Positions 26,466 through 38,754 are shown, counted from the stretch's first letter. The stretch: 64,000 bases of DNA from Ophioderma brevispina (GCA_023653785.1 JAMKCH010049270.1:48958-112957); one strand, 5' to 3'. Program-made: numbers and translations. Notes: generated by a model from the sequence alone, not told the origin.

Positions 26466-26620
26466 CACCAATTTACATGAATCGGGTGTTTTTAAAAAGA
26501 TATCCACCCAATTCACATGCATTGGGCGGATTCCAGCAGAAGAGAGAGACATTAAAAGCACCCAATTCAGTTAAATTGGGTGTATTTCACCCAAAGTGGC
26601 CTAAAAAGCACCCAATTATG
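26466..26620. repeat. Tandem CACCCAATT hairpins
   Basis: Three successive imperfect hairpins with CACC(C)AATT on the left and AATTGGGTG-like sequence on the right stand at 26466-26488, 26505-26529 and 26559-26582. Further half-sites occur at 26589 and 26609. AAAGCACC or AAAGCACCCAATT recurs at about 26462, 26555 and 26605. Function unknown. Confidence 0.6.
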
Positions 26621-26650
26621 CAATTTTTAGTAATTTTTGGTGAATATTAA

Positions 26651-27565
26651 CACATTCTTGTACAACTTTTCTTCTGTGATTAACTCACTGAAGTAAAATT
26701 CTAACCAATCACATCACATCATGGATAGAAGTGTGTGCAAGGTACAGGCAACAGTGCACATGTTTGAAACTGCCTTGAAATGTTGATCGGTAGTTCTATT
26801 TTAATCAGAATCTTGCTCACCATTGATTTTTATATCATGTAGGACTAAAAAAATGAATCCATTGAACTTGTGGCTCATGCATCTCCCATTTTCTTTGCAC
26901 TTGGATCATTCTAAAGTCATGAAAGATACACCACGATCCTCGTGAGACAAATGCTCGGGATTCATGCACAGTCCCAAATCACTCATACAGCAAATGCGTG
27001 ATACATCAACTGAAATTAGAGGTGTAGTTCTTTGTGGAAAGCCTTGTAAGCTCTTGTACATGTTGTAATATGCAGCTTGATACACCCCAACAGTGTGGAT
27101 ACCCCCTCGTTACCCCCCTCCCCATGTTACTGAAATGTGCCCATAGTAGTATTTTTATTTGAAAAAGACATGTAGGGCTACATGCTATGACGTACTAGAC
27201 CTATGCCTATAGGCATGTCCCTCTTGAATTGAGAATTTTGAAAACAAATAGAGTACGCATTTTACACATACGAGAGTGCAAGGCTGCAAAATTTTGATCA
27301 CTGTGACTGTCAACGTACGGCTTCGATAGTGAGTCATGAATGTCATGAGTAAATGAGTAAAACCTGTGATCAAGCCTAGGCTAGGAACTGATTTGATCTC
27401 AATTTTGGCACCTAAAACTTACGATATCTACTTGCAAACCTCTTAAATCGGCTCAAATTGATCTCTGGAGTGTAGATTGATGCTTAAACATTGCAGACAA
27501 CATTCAATTTTATCGTGACCTGACTCAAACAAGGCGCCATTTATATGTAATGCATGAAATCTGTA
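26651..27565. other. No recognisable feature
   Basis: Sequence between two copies of one MITE. A possible 60-nt splice-bounded stretch on the minus strand (27483-27424) was considered but has a poor pyrimidine tract. Confidence 0.4.
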
Positions 27566-28022
27566 GAAATCACACCACTAAATAACTCCCCATAGACTCG
27601 TGTACAAAATGACCTCTCACCAAACGTCGATTTCTCGGCTATAAAGCAACTGGTTACTTCAAAACTGATTTTTTTTTTAAGATTAGCACCATACCTCTTC
27701 AACAAAAATTAAAAAGTCATATGATGAAGGCTGATTTTTTTTAGCTACAGAGCATCGAAAGATTTGCATGTTTTCAAAACGTTCACACCTAGTTGAGTGT
27801 TACTAGAAACTAAAATTGTACAGTTTCCCCAAACCCTCAGAAATTATACAAAAATGGCACAGACAAAATCTTTACTACCCAAATGGTTTGTTACTAGTCC
27901 ACACATTATGATTAATTTCAAATTTCATTTAAAACACAACTCATCAACAGTCTTTATTTAGCCAACACTGTCTCGGCACTGACGTCGTCTGCTACACCTA
28001 GTTTATTTAGTGGTGTGATTCC
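27566..28022. mobile_element. MITE with GGAATCACACC ends, copy 2, about 457 bp
   Basis: Begins GAAATCACACCACTAAATAA and ends TTATTTAGTGGTGTGATTCC. Internal sequence is nearly identical to copy 1 over long blocks, such as CTCTCACCAAACGTCGATTT and GCATCGAAAGATTTGCATG. It keeps about 60 bp missing from copy 1 but is shorter near the right end, where copy 1 has an extra CGTTCAGGCAAGGGCC segment. Confidence 0.85.
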
Positions 28023-28589
28023 TGAAGTTTGAACGCAACTTTGGACAACTTTCGCCTGAAATTCGTCGCAGAACGTAAACAAAAATTTAGCTTAAAAGTA
28101 CAATATTTCAGGGCCTCCTTTAAACTCACAACACGTTTGCTAAATATCACTGCACTGCGTTGATTTGTAATTGAATTTTCAGCTCTCTCTCTTACTTTTT
28201 CTCTGTTTCTTTTATCTGTTCAAACCGCAGCAAACGTTCCTTATGGCCTTTAAATTTAAAAATAAATGACACTTTTCAACCATATTTCAGCATCCATTTA
28301 ATGCAGCCTATGCATGACATGGTGTCAGGCGAGTAGATATTTGTTATAGAGAGTTCTCGCTGATCCTTCTCAAACACTGCTCTTTAGAGTTTGAAGTTTA
28401 CAAAGTGTTGTCTTAAGATAACATAACACCTTCCGAAGCGCTAACGTGTGAAGTACGTTTTCTTTGTCGTGCATGTTTTAACTATTAAATGTCGATATAT
28501 TATGGTTCGTTTCCTGGTGCAGTTTGTATTCTACTGCCAATGAAGTCGCAATATCTAGCATAAATCCAAGGAGAGATGAAAACTCTCAC
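28023..28589. other. No recognisable feature
   Basis: AT-rich sequence. Nothing recognised. Confidence 0.4.
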
Positions 28590-28664
28590 CAGCAATCTTG
28601 AAGAAAGGATACATTTCAAAAGAATTGTACCTCTTTTTGCCTGTGTTTTGGGGAACCTTAATTG
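28590..28664 (-). CDS. Candidate internal coding exon, phase 1-1
   Basis: On the minus strand a T-rich tract ending TTGTCTTGTAG precedes 75 nt with one fully open frame, followed by GTGAGAGTT, a fair donor. The frame takes two bases to complete a codon and leaves one, so it is phase 1 at both ends. That matches the phase 1 exit of the candidate first exon at 36372-36273. The peptide includes IKVPQNTGKKRYNSFEM and ends FFKIA. No domain is recognised, and short stretches like this can arise by chance. Confidence 0.3.
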
Positions 28665-28674
28665 CTACAAGACA

Positions 28675-30690
28675 AAATAATGTCTGATTCTATTTCGAGT
28701 AAACATATATATATCTTAACAGAAGTATTATAAATGGAAAGAAGTAGACAGTTATTTTGCTTGAACGATTGACAGAGCTGTGTCCATATTGGTAGCTACG
28801 GAACTTCAGACAACCCATAATTAAAGAGAGTGGCAATAAACAAAACGGAATTAATTTTATTGCGAACTGTTTAGGATTTAAAGGCATGCTTTTAATTCAG
28901 CATATTCCCATAATAGTAATGTAAGAGTCTAAATATAACTGGGTTTGGGGATGGAAAAACATGACAAGAATTTTTGCAATCAAAGTGCATCCCGTGATGA
29001 TGAAATTAAACTATTCTTAAAACTCGAATGTTTTTAATCATGGCTCAAATCTATAATCGATGATTAAATATTAAATAAACTGTATGGAGTTAAAAACATT
29101 CTTAAAATCCAGCTATTCGCACATAAACGAAGGTACATAGAGAAATATAATTCGGTAATTGCAATACCGTAAACGCTTTCAAAACGACTACAACCATTTT
29201 TGTATCACAATATAATTCATGATCAGATTTAGCGCTATGGGTTCCATTTGTGTTTACATGCATTTAGTCGTTATGTTTTTGATGCCTAATATTAATTTTT
29301 TTCTATTATAAATGCCATACCAACATACTGTCTGTCTCACCTGTCTACATCGTCTTGTCTTGTTTTGCACTATGTAGCTTTGTCTCTTCTGGGTCCTCTT
29401 TCTTGTATTCATGTGATTTATTAACTATTCTTAAGGGTGGCATAAGTGTACGAGCTTTGCTTCTCTTCTGGTCAAACCCACCAATGCTTTTCTGTACCAT
29501 ACTTTAAGTTGTTATGTTTATTGGTAAATAACCTGAACGACAATGAAAACGATGATCAAAACGAGATAGTATCATCAGATTATCATAAGGGGTCACCACC
29601 TGATATGGGAGTGATGTCGCAACCTGTGTTCCACCACACGTTCACGCAAAAAAGCAGTTTTCTTTAAATATTAAAGCTTTAACTCAGTGCACGTAATTTA
29701 TAACTAACCAATAACAGAAGATTCTTATCATGTTTTATAGAAGCACTCCTTGAAAAGAGTCATTGTAGAAATGTAACACTAGCAATATTTCGACTGCAAG
29801 CGTATGGGGCTTATGACTAAAAAAAAATGAATGGAATATTCATAAATTTTAAAAATTTTAGGTTTTTTCTTTTTTTAAATTTTAATATAAAATGCCCTAA
29901 TTTTATGGTCAGGCCTAAATGAAATATAAGTACGTGTGGATGCATTTTTTTGTATACAGGGGTACAAGCTGATATTATTTTAGTATACCAGTTTTGCCCC
30001 GTATTCGTTTTAGGTATATTATATTTATGTTGTCCCCTTTTCCCCTTTAAGTTAATAAGAAACTCCCTTTTTCATAATACATCTCCACAAAAGAGGACAA
30101 GCATTACCATCTGCAAAGCAAACGTCTCTTTCAAATTATTCCTGTTTTGAAATGAGTTCAAACAAAACTTATAACAAATATCAATATTCTCTGATATTGA
30201 TTTTCTAGTATTCTAAGAGAACGTTCACCTAAACTTTAATTTGAATACGTTATTTTCAAAACTAACTTTGTACTGATATAATTAGTTTTTCTACTAACCA
30301 CACTATTATATCAATCTGAAAATAGTAATAGTTATATAAAATAGAAACAAATATAGCCTAATTCAACTTGTCGAAAGTATGGACTAATTAAACAGTTTAT
30401 TTTAAGTCATAAATAAAAATAATACCAACCTGTCCACAATATACAATGCATGATGTACTACATGTAAATTAAAAGAGGCAATATACATAGTTTGTCCACA
30501 TGCTACGACCGTTTAAGCAGCCATAAAAATGAAGGAGATACAACAAAACAGTAAAAGGTGATTTCGTGATCCAAGCGCTTGCCATTTTTTGTTTAGTTAT
30601 GGTTCGAAGATATGAACTAGAAAAGTATTTCCAAACTTTCATTGATTCTTAGGGTGCGTATGTATCGCGTTGAACCCTAGTCCACTGTAG
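28675..30690. other. No recognisable feature
   Basis: AT-rich sequence. A GTGAGACAG donor-like site on the minus strand near 29340 follows an open but lysine/arginine-rich stretch without a convincing acceptor. The plus frame 29446-29667 shows no domain. Confidence 0.4.
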
Positions 30691-30691
30691 G

Positions 30692-30726
30692 TTGTATTTC
30701 TGTCCGTTTACGGACAGAAAATACAA
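30692..30726. repeat. Near-perfect small hairpin
   Basis: TTTCTGTCCGT (30697-30707) and ACGGACAGAAA (30710-30720) are exact inverted copies separated by two bases. The pairing extends outward through TTGTA and TACAA with one unpaired A. No T-run or other terminator context applies in this eukaryotic setting. Confidence 0.7.
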
Positions 30727-30867
30727 AATTCGAATTTCTCTTTTCCTCCTTAGAGTAGATTGTAATTTGAACGGTAAATTAACTTGTACTCTACTTAAAC
30801 CACCAACGTTTCAGATACATAAAATGGGGGACGAGCTGTAATCACGAAATGCTCCTTAATACATCCC

Positions 30868-30909
30868 TGACGATGACGACGACGACGATGAGATGATGAT
30901 GATGATGAG
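30868..30909. repeat. (GAC/GAT)n microsatellite
   Basis: Mixed GAC, GAT and ATG triplets over about 42 bp. Confidence 0.85.
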
Positions 30910-31260
30910 TGACGCCGATGATATCACATCATTCAAAGCAAACAATATGCATCAAAGTTAATACTGCAGCGGGTTTATAACAATCTCTTCAAATTCATGT
31001 GTTCATAACCTATTAACATAAGAACCGTGACGCTGGGGAATAATACCTTCTGCGAGGTCCCAGGCACATACTATCGCCACACTTTAACAATGCTGGTTAA
31101 TCAAATACCGCTAAATCATTTATTGGTAATGAAAACTACCATTCTTGAAATTTCTCCCATATAGTGATTCAAGCTCGTTCATGTGGTCTATAAAATATAA
31201 GGTCAGGCTAAGTTCGTATTACGATTCATCAAACTAGATTGCTAGACTACGAAGAAGACT

Positions 31261-31393
31261 ACAACCTACTAAATACTACTTCTTACTACTACATGACTAC
31301 TACTACTTATCTACACTAGACGACTATACTAACTAATACTACTCCTACTATATATCCTACTACTACTACTACTACTAATACTACTACTACTAC
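31261..31393. repeat. Degenerate (ACT)n microsatellite
   Basis: CTA/ACT triplets become purer toward the right, with near-perfect runs at 31355-31392. Confidence 0.85.
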
Positions 31394-32139
31394 AATAACT
31401 TAATGCGGTGAAGGGAAACATGACGTGTGCCGGTTGTTGTACAGTTATTTAAGCCTCCCCTAACGTAATAGAAGTCCCTTTAATGTAATAGACTGATTCA
31501 AACAGAAATCTAAAAGTAAATGGTGAACCTATCTGATATTTGCGTACTGTACAGCGTTTACCTAGCGAATTGGGTAGCAGCTTTCGTTATAATGTAATTG
31601 AAGTTATAATCTTAAATACTCGTAAAAATAATATCCTCCCTCTCACCTCTTTTCTCAAATCAAAAGGATATTGTTACTTAGTAATGCTAGTATGAGGTTT
31701 CCTCACCCTTATCTTTGGCTTCCTTAATTGCCAGGCGAAAAATGATTATGAAGAGAGTGCAATGAACTACTAATAGTGTAAACAGTATTCTGACAATATG
31801 TGTAAAATATATACCCTAATTAACGCAAATGGTGGATTTATCAAAAAGTATTTGATCATTATCAGGCAACCGCATTCCAATATTTTAATATTTTAAATCA
31901 GAATAATATATGACGATGTATAGATAACAATAATAATAATACTTACGCTAAATACAATGTTATGTAGGCAACATTTTACATATTAATTAGTTTAATAAAT
32001 GAGTTGTACGACGGATTGCCTTGGTGAAATCCCTCATGAGACACACGACCCACGGGCCTTACAAAATCTCGCAATTGTGCATAAAAAAAGAGGGAACGGT
32101 TTGGTGCAGCGTATCTTTCCTCACTTTCAATCACCCAAG
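31394..32139. other. No recognisable feature
   Basis: AT-rich sequence. Splice-like sites without open frames only. Confidence 0.4.
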
Positions 32140-32345
32140 TTGATGTCTCCAGGTTCGATCCCCGTGAATTGGTTCTCGATACTCGTTCCCGCAGGGTTTT
32201 CTCAGGTTAGTCCGTTTCCTCCCGCTTCTAAAATCGAGGGGTTCTTGGCATAAATTTGTTCTTGTATTATGGTTTCTCTGAGGTGCTGAGCGCCTTTCAT
32301 TTGCTGTACGCACAGCGCCTTTAGCACGTTTACGTGGTATGTTGC
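32140..32345 (+). mobile_element. tRNA-derived SINE fragment with a conserved central stretch
   Basis: GGTTCGATCCCCG at 32153-32165 matches a B box on the plus strand. It is followed by GGGTTTTCTCAGGTTAGTCC and GTTTCCTCCCGC, which resemble the GGTTTTCTCCGGGTNCTCCGG-type central domain shared by several animal SINE families. The later GCGCCTTT-rich part fits a SINE tail. The identification of the central domain is from memory and uncertain. Confidence 0.5.
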
Positions 32346-33421
32346 CCTACGTTAACAATACATGTTATGAATAATGTGCATAAATTAATATTCATATCCT
32401 ATGTTTTTATTAAATTATCGAAAAAGGGCAATCATTACCATATTATATTTACTGTCTAACAATTGTTGAATAATGGAGAAACTTATAAAGTAAATAACAC
32501 AAACCAATTTCCCCTAGCGTATACAATGAGCTAATAACCATAATAATAAATAAAATGAATATTAAATTATAATAGTATCTCGACAATAAACTATTGGTCA
32601 ACCAACCATCAAATGTATTTTACATTCAACAAAAAAAGTTTATTTTAGGACTAATTTTTGTTTGTTGTTGATGTAGTTATTTATATTGTAATTGTTATTT
32701 TTTTCTGTTTCTGATGCGAAGCATGAAGGTTACGATATATTGAATAAATGCATAAGTAGTATTAATATAATTACATTAGTTATAATTCACATAAGCGTGC
32801 GGCCTTTATGTGGGATAGAGACATTTCGTGAAATGCATGAGTGGTTCATAAATGATTTTACACGGATGGGTAAATTGTGCAATGTTACCTTATTAAGTGG
32901 CGCCGGCAGGATGGAAGCTCATATAACAGATAATGATGAATATCGAAACATTAATCTATATTCTCGTAAGTTTTGAACTTCATGCTTGAACGTGTGATAT
33001 TTAAAACCCTTGGAATGACAAGCAGTTTAGTATAAAGCTAAGCATACAATCAAAAATACATTGCGGAATACGTGATATTCGGAAGAATGCTGTGAATTGC
33101 CTTAAAATCAATGTGAATTGTAGTTGAGTCAAGGTAGTTTGGGTTAATTTCACGGTCAATTGGAGTGTAAAAGGAAAGCAATAATGTTGTGATTTAGCTC
33201 GACACAGCCCATTTGTTTCGATTCTTTAATAGTGGAATAAATATATTGGAACAAAAATGTTTGGGTGGAACACATAGATATATTATTAGTAATAACTAGA
33301 TAACACCGATTTTAATATTTATAACGCTTATGTTGATAAATGTGATGATATTAATGAATGGTTTATGCTGGTTATAAAAACAAGTTATCGATGTTGAAAT
33401 TGCTGGCCACGATATGGCTGT
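32346..33421. other. No confident feature
   Basis: The plus frame at 32692-32976 is open, begins after a T-rich tract and ends at a GTAAGTTTT donor-like site (about 32966), so it is splice-compatible. Its composition is AT-driven and it has no recognisable domain. Confidence 0.35.
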
Positions 33422-33556
33422 AGTGATTGTGACGGTTGTGATGATGGCGATAATGGTGATTGTGGTGGTGGTTGTGGTGGTGGTGGTGGTGATACTACTG
33501 CTGCTGTTGCTGCTGCTGCTGCTGCTTATGATGATGATGATATTGATGATGATGAC
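33422..33556. repeat. Compound (GGT)n-(GCT)n-(GAT)n microsatellite
   Basis: Successive blocks of GTG/GGT, CTG and ATG/GAT triplets on the plus strand. Confidence 0.9.
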
Positions 33557-34125
33557 AGCAAATTTAGGTAAATAATGTACAAGTCTTAATAATAAAAGTG
33601 ACAATTAACAAAATCAAAACAAAATTCAATGTTAGCAAATACAGCTTCCTACTAATCCAACCAAAATGGCGGCTAGCACTTAACTTTCCATGTGAAGGGT
33701 AAGTCGATTAACCTTGGTTTGCGTTCAAATAGAATAATAACAGACAAAAATAGCTTTTCACCATGCATTATAGCGTATTCATGTTCTAGCACGCGAAAAG
33801 CTAGAAGGAATTCTACTTGAATATCAATATCGTACACCTTAAATTGTAATGGAAGGAATAGGTTTTGAGATACAGTGTTGACATGTTGTCTTGTTTATTT
33901 ACAAATTTGGAAAAATGAAATAAACAATTCAGCAGACTTATTTACATTTATATACATCTCTGTCTACCCATATTCTATCCTCATTATGAAGCTGTCAATC
34001 AATGTATCTCTCTACTAGTCTGCACTTATAACTGCTTACCCGGAGCTCAGCTTCGATCTATTTAGTACCTTCTATACTATATCTCTCTACATATATCTAT
34101 TTCTCTGTCTCTCCGTCCGTTTGTC

Positions 34126-34200
34126 TGTTTATCTGTGTTATGCATTAGTGTGTGCACCTACGTGCGCATGTTTTGTATGCACACACGTGTGTGTATGTAG
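34126..34200. repeat. Degenerate purine-pyrimidine alternating tract
   Basis: GT/GC/TA alternation with embedded palindromes such as ACACACGTGTGTGT, prone to Z-DNA. Confidence 0.6.
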
Positions 34201-34438
34201 GTAGGTATACACTCTTAAAATAGTTTTGGGATTTGAAACAAAATTGTCCCGGTTTACAGTGTAAATACGTTATGACTGTGGAAGAGACTGGTATATTTTA
34301 GGATTTAAATGTTCTTCAAACTCTGGACAGTTTTTGTTTTTAAATCTTAAATTCAATCTTTGCAGTTAAGTTTGTGATTTTTTGTGCGTATATGGATATG
34401 GTTGTGTATGTGTGTATGCGCACAGGTGTGTGTGCGCC

Positions 34439-34465
34439 TGTGTGTGTGTGTGTGTGTGTGTGTGT
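34439..34465. repeat. (TG)n microsatellite
   Basis: A pure TG run of 27 bp preceded by a degenerate GT-rich stretch from about 34385. Confidence 0.95.
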
Positions 34466-34639
34466 ACAATGTCATTAGCAGCAGCCATAAGCCATTTCAC
34501 TCAACCCCCTTCCCCATGCCCCAAATGAGATGACCAAATAAAGAAAACAAGATAAAGAAATAGCAAGCCATGCCCCTATTTCAACTACCGTTTGCCGCAT
34601 TTGGCTTCAAAAATCTGGATTGTCTATGTGGTCAACTTT

Positions 34640-34755
34640 CTGTCTGTATGTACGTGTATTACATACACGTACACGTGCGTATGTGTTTCTCTGTTTATGT
34701 GCGTGCGTGCATGTGCGTGTATATGCTTCTGTGTGTGCATGTATATGCGTCTATA
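34640..34755. repeat. Degenerate GT-rich tract
   Basis: Alternating purine-pyrimidine sequence with ATACACGTACACGTGCGTAT. Open plus-strand frames across it are repeat artefacts. Confidence 0.6.
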
Positions 34756-36272
34756 GTAATTTGAAACGACAGATACAACAAGAGGTCGAGGTTATCAAAG
34801 TGTACCTACATGTACAATTAGTGACTAATATAAGAACATAGCCATAAACGTTAGAGCGTTCTCTCTTATCCATGCAACAAACCACTACAGCACAATTTTA
34901 TCTAATTACAGCCTCTTTGGTCGCGAAGAGTTATTATTGTAAGTAAGGTCATGTGCAGAAAACGTCTGTCTTCGCGAGAAAAATTCTAATAATAAACCAC
35001 AATATGCTATTTTCTAGGTGCAAATTTTATAGTGCAAATAGCTAAGTAAATACTGCTACTTTGACCCACATTATAATTTACAGTAAAATAACTTCTTTTA
35101 TGCTTTCGTATTTTATTAGGAGAATATCATCCGCTAGTAAAGTGAATTTAACGTTTCTCCAGATATGGGTACATTAACTTGCAGTATCTGTAGCCTGCTA
35201 TACATTGCCCATAGCCATTCCTTAGAAGCCCACGTTTATGAAATCCCGGAAATTGCTACAATCAGGACTATCAACTTAAGAACAATACCTCTGGAGGAAA
35301 GACCAATCCTCTTTGAGATGCACTATGCTCATTGTGATATAATAAAACTAGATCTGTACCCCATATATTAGGTCAGGTTCGACCAAAATGCTAAAGGTTA
35401 AGTTGTATAAAGCAATTGCGCTAGTTCCGTGCAATTAGCCATCAAACCGACTAATTGATTTCGCTGCCTTTTCTAATTGGTAATTTTGCCCTTTTCACAG
35501 CCACGAATTTTGCCCGTAGGAAAATAGCAAAGGAGAAGTTGGAAGGAAATCAGAGCGGAACACGCGCGCGTGTTACACCATACAGACATCGGGCGGTCTG
35601 AAACCCAAACGCACCTCGCAGTTGGAAAACACAAGAACCTAAAGTTTGATTATTGCAAGTGTGTTACAAAGTTGTAATTATAGTCTCCTGTCTTGTTTTA
35701 GGTTACTCCTCCTTGAAGTTCAAATGTTACAGCTCATCAGTCCTAGTAATGATGCAGGTATTGCCCCATCAAAGCCCCAAGGAAATTTCATTACGATTAT
35801 TGCACGGATGTGTCAAAGTTGGGTCCGCCCAGGGCTATTGAGTTCATTAACTACACATTATCATCCATCCTTATCTAACAATTCATTAATGCTTCATGGC
35901 ATGGCCTTATGCCATTCTATAGTTCTTCACACATCTCAAACATTGTCATACCGAGAGGCCTGGTTTCCACTGATGTCATTCCATAATATCGTAACACCAT
36001 GAGCTCATCATCGGTAGCAAGACAGACTGATGAATGGGGATAAAAGCGAAATATCTACCACTCATTTCCGTTACCTCGCCAGACACCAACTGGAGGAACC
36101 ACCGAATGACGTAAATACTAAATAATAACACTGTATTTGGTGAACAACCAGAATCAAAAACAAAAAGTCAAATCGATGACAGTAAAGGCGAGCGAGCCTC
36201 TGACCAGCCCGGCATTCCTAATATAGAATTTCTTTCATTGTTTTCAAGAGTGAAACATATATTAGTACTTAC
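34756..36272. other. No confident feature
   Basis: The perfect 16-bp palindrome AACACGCGCGCGTGTT lies at 35569-35584. The plus frames 35165-35371 and 35646-36002 are open but unrecognised. No second exon for the candidate gene starting at 36372 was found here. Confidence 0.4.
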
Positions 36273-36372
36273 CTGCCAGGAACAGAAGAATGCATGTTTT
36301 ACATAGTTGAATTAAAATAGACGTCAAAGAGAAATTCGTAGTTAACTTTGGACAGCCATGTAGCGTGCCCAT
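36273..36372 (-). CDS. Candidate first exon encoding a signal peptide
   Basis: From ATG at 36372 the minus strand encodes 33 residues starting MGTLHGCPKLTT and ending in a hydrophobic CILLFLA segment, then one base of the next codon. The boundary is GGCAG followed by GTAAGTACT, a near-ideal donor. A secretory signal exon leaving phase 1 is a common arrangement in animal cell-surface and secreted proteins. An in-frame ATG also occurs at 36393, and an in-frame TAA lies upstream of it. The ATG at 36372 has G at +4. A CG-richer stretch with palindromes lies upstream on the minus strand. The lysine inside the hydrophobic stretch weakens the signal-peptide reading. The protein is unknown. Confidence 0.4.
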
Positions 36373-36539
36373 ATTGGACGGTGGTAGAACCATCAGGTGC
36401 GTCTCAAGTTGGATTACATCACAGTATTATTGTCCACTGTAAAGGTGTAGAAATAGAAATCCCGTTTGTACAAGAGTTGAAATATATCGTCCAGGCAACA
36501 CTTACAATTAATGTGACTAGATGAGTGCATTTCAGTCAT

Positions 36540-36680
36540 TTGACAGAGGCTCCCCTTCGCGCGTGAGTCTCGCTAAACGACCAGGTGACGTACACAGGCT
36601 TAAACATATCACGTGATTATTATTAATGCTGTGGAGTGTATACCTCGGAGGCGGTCCGCCGAGTATTACGGTCTCCGCAC
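36540..36680 (-). promoter_or_regulatory. Possible promoter region, CG-enriched
   Basis: This stretch lies 170-310 bp upstream of the candidate ATG at 36372 on the minus strand. It has CGCGCG, the palindromic CTCGGAGGCGGTCCGCCGAG, CACGTG at 36610-36615 and TGACGTAC at 36586-36593, in an otherwise AT-rich region. E-box and CRE-like motifs of this length occur by chance, so the call rests on their clustering and position. Confidence 0.3.
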
Positions 36681-38599
36681 CAAAGTATCGATTCAAAGGC
36701 AACTTTATTGCATTTGATTGCTAGAAAGATAGTGATTTTTTGGTGAAGTACTAACTGCATTTATCTTTATGCCGTGAACAGTACCTGGCATAGGGTTCAG
36801 ATTTATGGCCAGGGCATCATAGGTACACCTAAAGGATTTAGACAATACTTATGTGGCATTGCTGTCTCAAAGAGCAGTGGTTTGACCGCTAGTGAGGCCA
36901 GGCCTTTCTCTATGGGAATTGATATTCTACATTGAACGCTATTCATATTGATGATATGGGTGATTCCAGATCAATGGCAAGAAAAAGCGGTGCTTTTCTA
37001 TTATGAGATCTTATTTCGTTTATTTGCCATCTTTTTGTCCCTGGGGCGTTTTGTAACACATATTTTTAAACCAGTGTCAAATCGAATGACCGGTCCTTTG
37101 ATGCGTTAATACCAAAATTAGCGCTGTTACACGTGCAACTATACTAGAATGGTTTTTACTCAAAGGCCACCCAAGATGCCTTCATTAAAAACGTCAGTCG
37201 TTACTTTTCATCTTCACAATCAAAGTTTTTCTCACTAACAATTTTGCTACTACTTTACCAGAGGCAATAATTGCTCAGATGCGGTCGAGGGTCCATGAAT
37301 GCAAATTCCATCTTTTTAGTCTGATCGAATCGGTGCTGAAGATTAAACGGTTTAAGGCTAAATGGAATTGTTCCTCGAGAGTTTGCTGAATGGGAGAGCC
37401 CATGCTTTTTGTTCTTTTAAAGCTATTGTCATTCTCATCATGTGTTAGAAACATTCATAGAATCCAATACATTTAAGTTTATCACTACTGAGCAATCGTA
37501 AGTTATTCGGCATATGACGAACTGGAGGACGATACCATCAGAGCTCAATATGTCCGCATATTTTAATGTTTATACTGGGACGCCAGCACCTTTCATAGTA
37601 CAAAGAATGAACTCTACCCATGTCTATTGAGTATAGACATTGGTATTTTTTTTTTGGGGTGGGGGGGTGAAACATAATATACGTACTATTTCTCTCGGAG
37701 TCATGATGTTAAAATAAGGTTTGTTATAAAATGATAGTTGCTAATTAAAAAATTGTTCAGAATTAAAAAGGGTGGTTCACAAATGTCACTTGTTTAGTTA
37801 TTGTAATATGTGGTATAACATTTTGCATTGATTTGATACGAAAACATCCATATTTGAATAACATTATTCAACTTGAAATCCACGATAAATCAGTATCAAA
37901 GTGAAAATTCATTAATTTCACATTAGCTAATTACAGCATTTCATCACATTTGTAATACGTAGATCAATCATGGCTTGCACAACTGTGGCTAGCTTATATG
38001 CATTCTCTCCTTCGTTGTCAAAGAATTTCATGCCAGCATATATATATAAGGGATAAAACAAACAAGAACGAGTGTTCATAAGGTGAAGGTTTGGTTGTGA
38101 CCGGTGAGGAGGGATTTATTTCACTTTGGGATAACCCTTACTACAAATCAAGCAATCTGGTCGCATTTGTTTGAAATTGGCCATATACTGCACTGAATAA
38201 ATAACTGTTTTGAAAGTCATGTAATGAGTTATTTGTTTTCTAACAATGATAAACACGGTAAATCTAGCTTTGTTTCTGTTTGTTAACTTATTTGTTTGTT
38301 TGTTTCTTAATATTCCGATTCAAAACAAGAGTGGTATTTCTAATATTGTGATTTCAAACAAGGATGTGTTTCAATCCATGTTTTTTTAATAAATTGAAGT
38401 TGAGTAACTTCCATAATGTATTTTAAAAGATGATCTGGTCATATTTATGCATGTTAATGTACGGCGCCTTGATATTTCTTTTGGTATGCGTTTATTTTAC
38501 CATTTGTATTTTTAAATGTTATAGCTTTATAATTTTTTATATTACATATTTAAAAAAAATGTAATCGATGCAATATCTAGGCTTTCGTTCTGTTAATCC
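36681..38599. other. No recognisable feature
   Basis: AT-rich sequence with a G-run at about 37653-37668. Nothing recognised. Confidence 0.4.
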
Positions 38600-38654
38600 T
38601 TTATCATTATTACTATTATTATGCTTATTATTATTATTATCATTATTATCATTG

Positions 38655-38710
<56 letters not shown>

Positions 38711-38711
38711 G

Positions 38712-38751
<40 letters not shown>

Positions 38752-38754
38752 TAT
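38600..38754. repeat. (ATC)n / (ATT)n microsatellite
   Basis: ATT-type triplets pass into a nearly pure ATC run (38656-38752). Poly-serine and poly-isoleucine frames across it are artefacts. Confidence 0.95.

Noticed and set aside
26466..26620. CRISPR-like array
   Set aside because: Irregular spacing, imperfect repeats, no spacers and a eukaryotic context.
27424..27483. Possible 60-nt phase 1-1 exon on the minus strand with GTAAGTTTT donor
   Set aside because: The acceptor has a poor pyrimidine tract, and the stretch is too short to stand alone.
29341..29440. Possible minus-strand exon before a GTGAGACAG donor
   Set aside because: No convincing acceptor; the frame is opened only by ignoring a stop just upstream.
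35646..36002. 118-codon plus-strand frame
   Set aside because: Leucine- and serine-rich without a domain, and no splice or promoter evidence on that strand.
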